Source: DASUWK01 sp036378435 (lineage in GTDB: Bacteria; Chloroflexota; Dormibacteria; Dormibacterales; Dormibacteraceae). From it: a DNA stretch of 64,000 bases. Positions within the stretch are counted from its first letter, which is position 1. Every line of letters begins with the position of its first letter. A program made the translations under genes and the position numbers. Under the pieces are notes generated by a model that had not been told where the DNA came from, did not search any database, and worked only from the letters and a program-made list of their open reading frames with translations. Location of the stretch: positions 62,001 to 126,000 of the forward strand of contig DASUWK010000058.1 in the NCBI GenBank assembly GCA_036378435.1, in the 5' to 3' direction. Shown in pieces: positions 59,543 through 64,000 of the stretch.

Positions 59543-59769
59543 GCGCCACTTATGTAGGGACGTCAGTGGATATATTCGACGACGTTCTGACCAAGGCGTA
59601 GCCCTGACACGCTAACCGTCGCCGTGCTTGTCCCAGAGTTGGAGCCGAAACGTCAGGCGCGATCCGAGGGCCCGAATTCGACGGCTCCAAGTGTCCGACT
59701 GCGGCGAAGTGGCTTGCTAAGTATGAGGATGGTTGCCGAAGACGTCGTGGTCAGCGGAACAGTGTCCCG

Positions 59770-59870
59770 TCGAACCTGATAGCTCCTGCCGTTTCCCGAT
59801 AGATGTCGCGATCTCGCAACACAGCGCATGGGCTGATCAAGCGCGGAGTTGGCAAGTTGAAACTCCGGTG
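59770..59870 (+). repeat. Decayed tRNA-Ile-like unit, copy 1
   Basis: It starts CGAACCTGATAGCTCC and holds a tRNA-like middle, ACAGCGCATGGGCTGATCAA, next to GCGCGGAG, matching the anticodon arm of tRNA-Ile, with a poorly kept T-arm. It matches the unit at 60484 along nearly its whole length. Confidence 0.5.
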
Positions 59871-60483
59871 CTGCCTGGAGACTAAGAGTCAGGCCCATTG
59901 GTTGCAGCGGAAGCCCACCTCAGCGAGCCGCAGTGCACTCAGCCGTGCGGCCAAGAGCCAAAAGTCACGCCGGGCACGCGGAAGCTCACCTCAGCCTGGC
60001 GCCACACTATCTCCTCGTGGCAGGCAGCTGGTCAAACCGGCGGCCAGATACGTCAAAGGAAAGCGCGACTTGGAGCCACCGCCGAAGAACCAGCGAGGGC
60101 TCGCCCCGTCTCGACCTAGTGGGTCGAAGACGCCGTAGATCGATGACGACGTTGGGTAGTCGCCAATAGAGCCTCCCTCCTGGAGCGCGCACACCGACGG
60201 CTCGCCGCCGGCTGTGGCCTGCTGAGAGCCGCTCGACCGCCTGATTCGAACTCGTCGCGAACCACAGAGCCCGAGGCCACTAGACCCGAATAGCGCTCGG
60301 CGCGTCCACGCAATATCACCCGTTGCACCATGTTGCAGTTCCACGCTATCGCTGCGGCGGGAGTCTCTAGCGGCTTTGCTGCCATTCAGATCAGCGGCCC
60401 GCTATAGGTAGGCCTTCCTGGCGCGGATGCCGAAGATGAGAACCGAGCGGATGCCAACGATCTTGGTCGGGGAACAGCTCCCA

Positions 60484-60592
60484 TCGAACCTGATAACTCC
60501 GGCCGTTTCCGATCAACGTCGCGATCTCGTAGCACAGCGTATGGACAGATCCAGCGCGGAGGTGGGAGGTTCGAGGCCACCGCGGCCCACCA
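60484..60592 (+). repeat. Decayed tRNA-Ile copy 2, att-like right edge
   Basis: The last 37 bases (60556-60592) match the 3' end of tRNA-Ile in 34 positions, including the full GCGGCCCACCA. The upstream part follows D and anticodon arms weakly. The T-stem is broken, so it is no working tRNA. It marks the right side of the block that begins at the tRNA. Confidence 0.65.
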
Positions 60593-60605
60593 CCCGGCGC
60601 TTCCT

Positions 60606-61166
60606 TCACATGGAGGAAGCAGCCGCGTCTCGGCGCACCAGGATGCCGAGGTAGGCCTTCCATGGACCCACCGCCAAATCCTGGCTGCCGGCCAGTGCGG
60701 CGTGGATCTGACCCAGGTGATCGAGGTCATGGACGGCCCAGGTCGCGATCAGCTGCCCAAGCGTGACCTCGCCCAGCTCCGGGTGCTGCCCGCGGCGGTC
60801 AAGATCGGCTTCGGAGGCGACCAGGTCGCGCAGGCGGGCAAGGTTGGTCCTCCGCAGCTCGGCAAAGCGATCGACCAGTGCGGCCAAGGGCACGCCCTGG
60901 TCTCTCTCTGAGTGCGCGAGCCTGTCAAAAGAATCGAAGGGCCGCGTAGTTCCCTCACGCAGGATGATCTCGGCTCGCGGTATCCAGTCTTCGAGCTCGC
61001 CTGAGATGAGGTGGCCGACCACATCGCGGGTCGTCCAGCCGCCGGGGGTGTCGGGGCTCGTCAGCCAGCTGTCCGGCAGGTCACTCAACAATTCTCGGAC
61101 GACCCTGGGCGTCCGCTCCAGCAGGGCAACTGTCTCGTCGAGCGAGCGTGGGAGGCGCCGGTGCAT
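60606..61166 (-). CDS. DinB-like / maleylpyruvate isomerase-type protein
   Basis: The 186 residues begin RRLPRSLDETVALLERTPRV. WTTRDVVGHLISGELEDW and ATWAVHDLDHLGQIHAALAG carry the three metal-binding His of the DinB superfamily. Members act on thiols such as mycothiol or bacillithiol conjugates. It follows the MarR-GNAT gene with no gap and likely shares its mRNA. Confidence 0.85.
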   Translation of the reverse strand: MHRRLPRSLDETVALLERTPRVVRELLSDLPDSWLTSPDTPGGWTTRDVVGHLISGELEDWIPRAEIILREGTTRPFDSFDRLAHSERDQGVPLAALVDRFAELRRTNLARLRDLVASEADLDRRGQHPELGEVTLGQLIATWAVHDLDHLGQIHAALAGSQDLAVGPWKAYLGILVRRDAAASSM

Positions 61167-62048
61167 CTAGAGGTCCTTTTCGAACCAGTGGTGGGCGTAC
61201 GGCTCGTCGTTGAAAGCCGGCACCTCGCGGTAGCCGCTGCTTCGGTAGAGCTGGATCGCCTCTGTCAAGGAGCCGTTCGTCTCCAGGCGCGCGACACGCG
61301 CCCCATTTCTTCGCGCCAGCTCCTCGAGCTCGATGAGCAGCCGGCGGCCGACGCCAAGCCCCCGCACCTCGGGCGCGACCCACATCCGCTTGATCTCGCA
61401 AGGGGCGCCGGCGTGCAGCTTCAGCCCGCCGCACCCGACTGGGCGCCCATGGAGCCGAGCTATCAGGAGCGCGCCGCGCGGAAGCGTCAGCTCTTCCGGC
61501 GTGGCGGATATGCTGTTGCCGGCATCGAAACCACTCTCGAAGCGGTCGTCGAGGTCCGCGAAGTAGCGCTCGATGCACCAACGCGCGTCCGCCGTCATCG
61601 AGTCCTCAACGACGATGACGACCGCTGAGGCCCTGAGCAGTCGCTCGGCGTCGGTCATAGCCGTCAGCAGCCGCTCGCGCTGGCCATCGGTCAGCGGCTC
61701 GACGAAGCTCCACGCGAGGTCGTCGGAGCGACGATCCAGCTCGGCCAACTCGGCCAGCCCTGCCCGGGTCAGGCGGACTTGGCGTACCCGCCCGTCCGTG
61801 CGCCCGGATTCGACGGCGACCAGCCCTTGCCTCTCAAGCGACTGGATGACACGCGTTACGTAACCGGAGTCGAGCCCAAGCCGGCTCCTCAGCTCGCGGA
61901 CCTCGGCGCCCTCGTGCCCGATCTCCCAGAGCGTTCGCGATTCGCCGTACGGGCGTCCGCGGCCCAGGAAGCGGTCGTTATAGGCGCCTATGCGCTCGGC
62001 CACCGTTCGATTGAAGAGCCGGACCGTCCGGATCGCCTCGTCGCGCAT
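61167..62048 (-). CDS. MarR-family regulator fused to GNAT acetyltransferase
   Basis: The 293 residues join an N-terminal MarR winged helix (about 1-145; LRSRLGLDSGYVTRVIQSLE and the wing SGRTDGRVRQVRLT) to a C-terminal GNAT domain (about 150-290; IKRMWVAPEVRGLGVGRRLL). This fused family is known in many bacteria. The gene sits with a DinB-like gene, a common self-regulated detoxification pair. The ATG start is at 62048. Confidence 0.92.
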   Translation of the reverse strand: MRDEAIRTVRLFNRTVAERIGAYNDRFLGRGRPYGESRTLWEIGHEGAEVRELRSRLGLDSGYVTRVIQSLERQGLVAVESGRTDGRVRQVRLTRAGLAELAELDRRSDDLAWSFVEPLTDGQRERLLTAMTDAERLLRASAVVIVVEDSMTADARWCIERYFADLDDRFESGFDAGNSISATPEELTLPRGALLIARLHGRPVGCGGLKLHAGAPCEIKRMWVAPEVRGLGVGRRLLIELEELARRNGARVARLETNGSLTEAIQLYRSSGYREVPAFNDEPYAHHWFEKDL

Positions 62049-62090
62049 TCTCTGACCTAGGTCAGAAGATTACGCCTCGGCGGCCTCGCC

Positions 62091-62118
62091 TTGACACTCC
62101 TCTGAGGCTCTGGATAAT
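62091..62118 (+). promoter_or_regulatory. Sigma-70-type promoter
   Basis: TTGACA at 62091-62096 and GATAAT at 62113-62118, spaced 16 bp, face the lipoprotein gene. Transcription would start near 62125, just before the signal-peptide frame. Confidence 0.65.
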
Positions 62119-62127
62119 GCAGCCACC

Positions 62128-62310
62128 ATCCCAGCAGTACTTGCCCGGCGGCGCCTTCTTTGGCTCCTGGCGCTGGCGGTCCAGCTCGCGGCTCTGCCCG
62201 CCTGCGGCGGAGGCGGCGCGGCCTCAGGCGGAGGGGCTCAGAGCCAATGCTCGCGCTCTTCGGCGAATCCACGCACCCCGTGCAACAACAAGGTCGCTGT
62301 TTTCGATCCA
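62128..62310 (+). other. In-frame lipoprotein signal upstream of the GTG start
   Basis: In frame with the gene at 62311, the bases from about 62140 encode LARRRLLWLLALAVQLAALP followed by ACGGGG, a clear lipoprotein signal with a C after LPA. There is no ATG, GTG or TTG before it in this frame; ATC at 62128 or CTG at 62110 could serve, or a frameshift could join the ATG at 62117 to it. The real N-terminus therefore lies upstream of 62311. Confidence 0.7.
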
Positions 62311-63774
62311 GTGGCATCCGAAGTCTTCCCCGTCCTTTCATATCTCGGAGATTTGAAGAGCCAGCTCGAAGACGAAAAGTACGACGTCACCGCGTTCGGC
62401 GACGCAACTTACGGAAACCCTCGAGCGGCCGGGAACAATCCAGGCGAGGCAACTCTTCGTAACTTTGCGACGCTCAAGAACTACGGAATCGTCCTCATCT
62501 ACACGCACGGATACTCCGCGGCGATGAACGATCCCACCCTGGTCGACACATTGGCGATTGAGTTCTACTGCGACGAATCGGCGCGAGACGCCGCATTCAA
62601 AGTACTGAGCAAAGATCCTGCCTTCAGCCCCTGGATCGTTCCCGGCTTTGAGAGCACCAACCTCTGCCCTAATCGGCCGAACAAGGGATTCGATCACGTC
62701 ATCTGGGACATTGCGATCACCAAGGCCGGGCTCGCGCATTTCTTTCCCACCGACGGTCAGACCTCAGTCCTGTTCATCGCCGGCTGCACGGCTTACAGCA
62801 TGGGCGCCGGTCTTGGAATCCCTGCGTTTCTGAGCTACACGAATAGCGTTGATGCATACGTCGCAGGTGGTGACATCGCGACCATGTTCAACCGGCTGGC
62901 CGGTCAGGAGGGCGAGCGCTATCGCGACACGACAGCCGCCTACCAAAAGGGTGACCTTAGCCCACTTCTGCAGATGTCAGCGTCCGGCGCGCCGGTGGTG
63001 CTGTCGCCCACGGTCAAGATCGTCGACCCGGCCGAGGGTGGACAGCTGCCGCTGGGGCAGACGAAGAAGGTCTATGTGTACTTCCAGACCGCGATGGACG
63101 AGGACGCCAAGCCAGTCCAGGTCAAGGGCTGCGACTTACCGAGTACGCCCGATCAGAAGTTCATCACGCCGACCACGCTGCTCGTGACGCTCGACGTGCC
63201 GTCCAGTGCGAAGCCGGGAGCGCAGGTCACACTGACCGTCAATCACGAGCAGGCGAAAGCGGGGATGCCTGGCTGGCCGAGTCAGCTCAACGGGAACCAG
63301 CCGGACCCCGACAAGAACGGAGCCCAACCGCATTCGGACTACGTCTGGCACCTGTCCTGCGGGTCCGGCCTCAACATCAATGTGAGCGGCCAGCAGGGTG
63401 GCAAGGCGGCTGAGGGGCGTCTCGTCGGGCCGACGTCGACCGTGCAGTGTCAATACCTGCAGACGGACCCGCGGTACGGACCGAAATATTGGGTCCTCGT
63501 TCGCGGCATGCCATCAACGTCAGGTGGACAGATCTCGTTCACGATCATCGGCTTCCTGGGAACCCATGACGTCAACTCCACGACTCCCGACACGACAGGT
63601 GTGTCCGCGACGGTGCTGGGAGAGACCGGCGCTGATTACAACGTTGGAGGCGGGTCTGGAAGTGTGACGATCGCCGAGTCGAGCGGCACGCTCGACGTGA
63701 ACCTCACCGATGGGGGCTCGTTGAAGATCGACGGGAGCTGGACATGTCCGCCCGGCGCCAGCCCCACTCCCTAG
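62311..63774 (+). CDS. Probable lipoprotein with clan CD peptidase-like domain
   Basis: Counted from GTG 62311, 487 residues follow, but the upstream signal makes the true protein longer. The first 220 residues show a caspase/gingipain-like layout: a hydrophobic strand ending IVLIYTHGYSA with H66-G67, and VLFIAGCTAYSMG with C159, as in clan CD Cys peptidases. The rest is beta-rich, with a VKIVDPAEGGQLPLGQTKKV segment like an Ig-type domain and a Gly/Ser/Pro tail. No family can be named; activity is inferred from His and Cys only. Confidence 0.65.
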   Translation: MASEVFPVLSYLGDLKSQLEDEKYDVTAFGDATYGNPRAAGNNPGEATLRNFATLKNYGIVLIYTHGYSAAMNDPTLVDTLAIEFYCDESARDAAFKVLSKDPAFSPWIVPGFESTNLCPNRPNKGFDHVIWDIAITKAGLAHFFPTDGQTSVLFIAGCTAYSMGAGLGIPAFLSYTNSVDAYVAGGDIATMFNRLAGQEGERYRDTTAAYQKGDLSPLLQMSASGAPVVLSPTVKIVDPAEGGQLPLGQTKKVYVYFQTAMDEDAKPVQVKGCDLPSTPDQKFITPTTLLVTLDVPSSAKPGAQVTLTVNHEQAKAGMPGWPSQLNGNQPDPDKNGAQPHSDYVWHLSCGSGLNINVSGQQGGKAAEGRLVGPTSTVQCQYLQTDPRYGPKYWVLVRGMPSTSGGQISFTIIGFLGTHDVNSTTPDTTGVSATVLGETGADYNVGGGSGSVTIAESSGTLDVNLTDGGSLKIDGSWTCPPGASPTP

Positions 63775-63816
63775 CTCGGTGGAGGTCCACAATGGCGGGC
63801 GGACTGGGGTAGAGAG

Positions 63817-64000
63817 ATGACGCGGTCCCGTCGTCTGCTGGTCGCCGGCGCCCTAGCCCTGGGCGCGCTGTTCATCCCCGCGGCATCCGCGCTCGCCGAC
63901 ACGCCGAACCTGACCGGCTACTGGCTCAACGACGCGGCTGGGTGGACGCTGAAAGTGAGCTCGGACCTCCAGACGCTGACCGCCAGCTGGCATGGCGGGG
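63817..64000 (+). CDS. Secreted protein, N-terminal fragment (cut by window end)
   Basis: The ATG at 63817 with AGAGAG upstream opens 61 residues. These have a signal peptide, SRRLLVAGALALGALFIPAA then SALAD with cleavage near ALA, followed by TPNLTGYWLNDAAGWTLKVS, which looks like the start of a strand-rich secreted domain. The rest lies beyond the window. It begins 42 bp after the putative peptidase gene and may be in its operon. Confidence 0.75.
   Translation, partial: MTRSRRLLVAGALALGALFIPAASALADTPNLTGYWLNDAAGWTLKVSSDLQTLTASWHGG

Larger units (their letters stand above)
59543..60605. other. Gene-poor 1.06-kb stretch with decayed repeats
   Basis: The short frames in this stretch show no recognisable domains, and no intact gene can be supported. 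It contains two related repeat units of about 100 bp (59770-59870 and 60484-60592) ending in tRNA-like sequence, and an 18-bp near repeat GCGGAAGCYCACCTCAGC near 59907 and 59979. It looks like decayed insertion DNA. Confidence 0.55.

Noticed and set aside
60516..60592. A second working tRNA-Ile
   Set aside because: The T-stem and acceptor 5' side do not pair, so it is a decayed copy.
59653..60730. Short minus-strand frames sharing a GNGRSYQVR segment
   Set aside because: The shared peptide comes from the related repeats at 59770 and 60484, and the frames have no RBS or domains.

Overview
The window is GC-rich chromosomal DNA (roughly 70% G+C by eye), with short intergenic gaps, many GTG/TTG starts and many 1-20 bp overlaps between neighbours. 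The mix of genes (UPF0182 membrane protein, duplicated ThyX-like protein, DUF4395, AidB-like acyl-CoA dehydrogenase, lipoproteins, a LAxTG-anchored esterase, no outer-membrane genes) suggests an uncultured soil lineage near Chloroflexota/Dormibacterota or deep Actinomycetota. That placement is inference. There is no rRNA operon, CRISPR array or intact transposase.

Layout. 0-13 kb: housekeeping and accessory genes, including a nuclease-like/HPRT fusion, pcm, UPF0182, MFS, an FAD oxidoreductase, a ThyX-like duplication and MscL with a zinc ribbon. 13-19.6 kb: an amino-acid/acyl cluster (isoaspartyl peptidase, ThDP enzyme, glutamate dehydrogenase-type enzyme, tandem hotdog protein), then an ABC exporter. 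19.6-34.7 kb: two ECF sigma/membrane partner pairs, an EVE protein, small unknowns, an AAA+ ATPase, GDPD, an ABC half-transporter, hemE-hemH, an AidB-like dehydrogenase and a MOSC protein. 34.8-40.7 kb: greA, an M24 peptidase, and a nickel transporter followed by a Fur-family regulator behind a 6-5-6 palindrome. 40.7-54.7 kb: a large secreted esterase, a DapF homologue lacking both catalytic cysteines, a rhodanese-DUF4395-thioredoxin operon with a structured leader, an amino-acid-type binding lipoprotein, YceI, an aminotransferase, a 5'-3' exonuclease, a UGA-containing SelW-like selenoprotein gene, a second HPRT and a metallophosphoesterase.

54.7-60.6 kb is an accessory block beginning at tRNA-Ile(GAT). 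It holds a RelE/Phd-type toxin-antitoxin pair, an (CCCAG)18 array at the antitoxin promoter, a secreted ricin-type lectin, a large LuxR regulator and decayed tRNA-Ile copies. Its base composition looks less GC-rich than the flanks, which fits transferred DNA accreted at the tRNA. The last 3.4 kb has a DinB-like protein, a MarR-GNAT fusion, a lipoprotein with the His/Cys pattern of clan CD peptidases, and the start of a secreted protein.

The strongest unexpected observation is the selenoprotein gene at 52486..52752. An in-frame UGA lies in a C-V-P-U motif, and a hairpin with a GGUCU loop, the textbook bacterial SECIS shape, lies 21 nt downstream.
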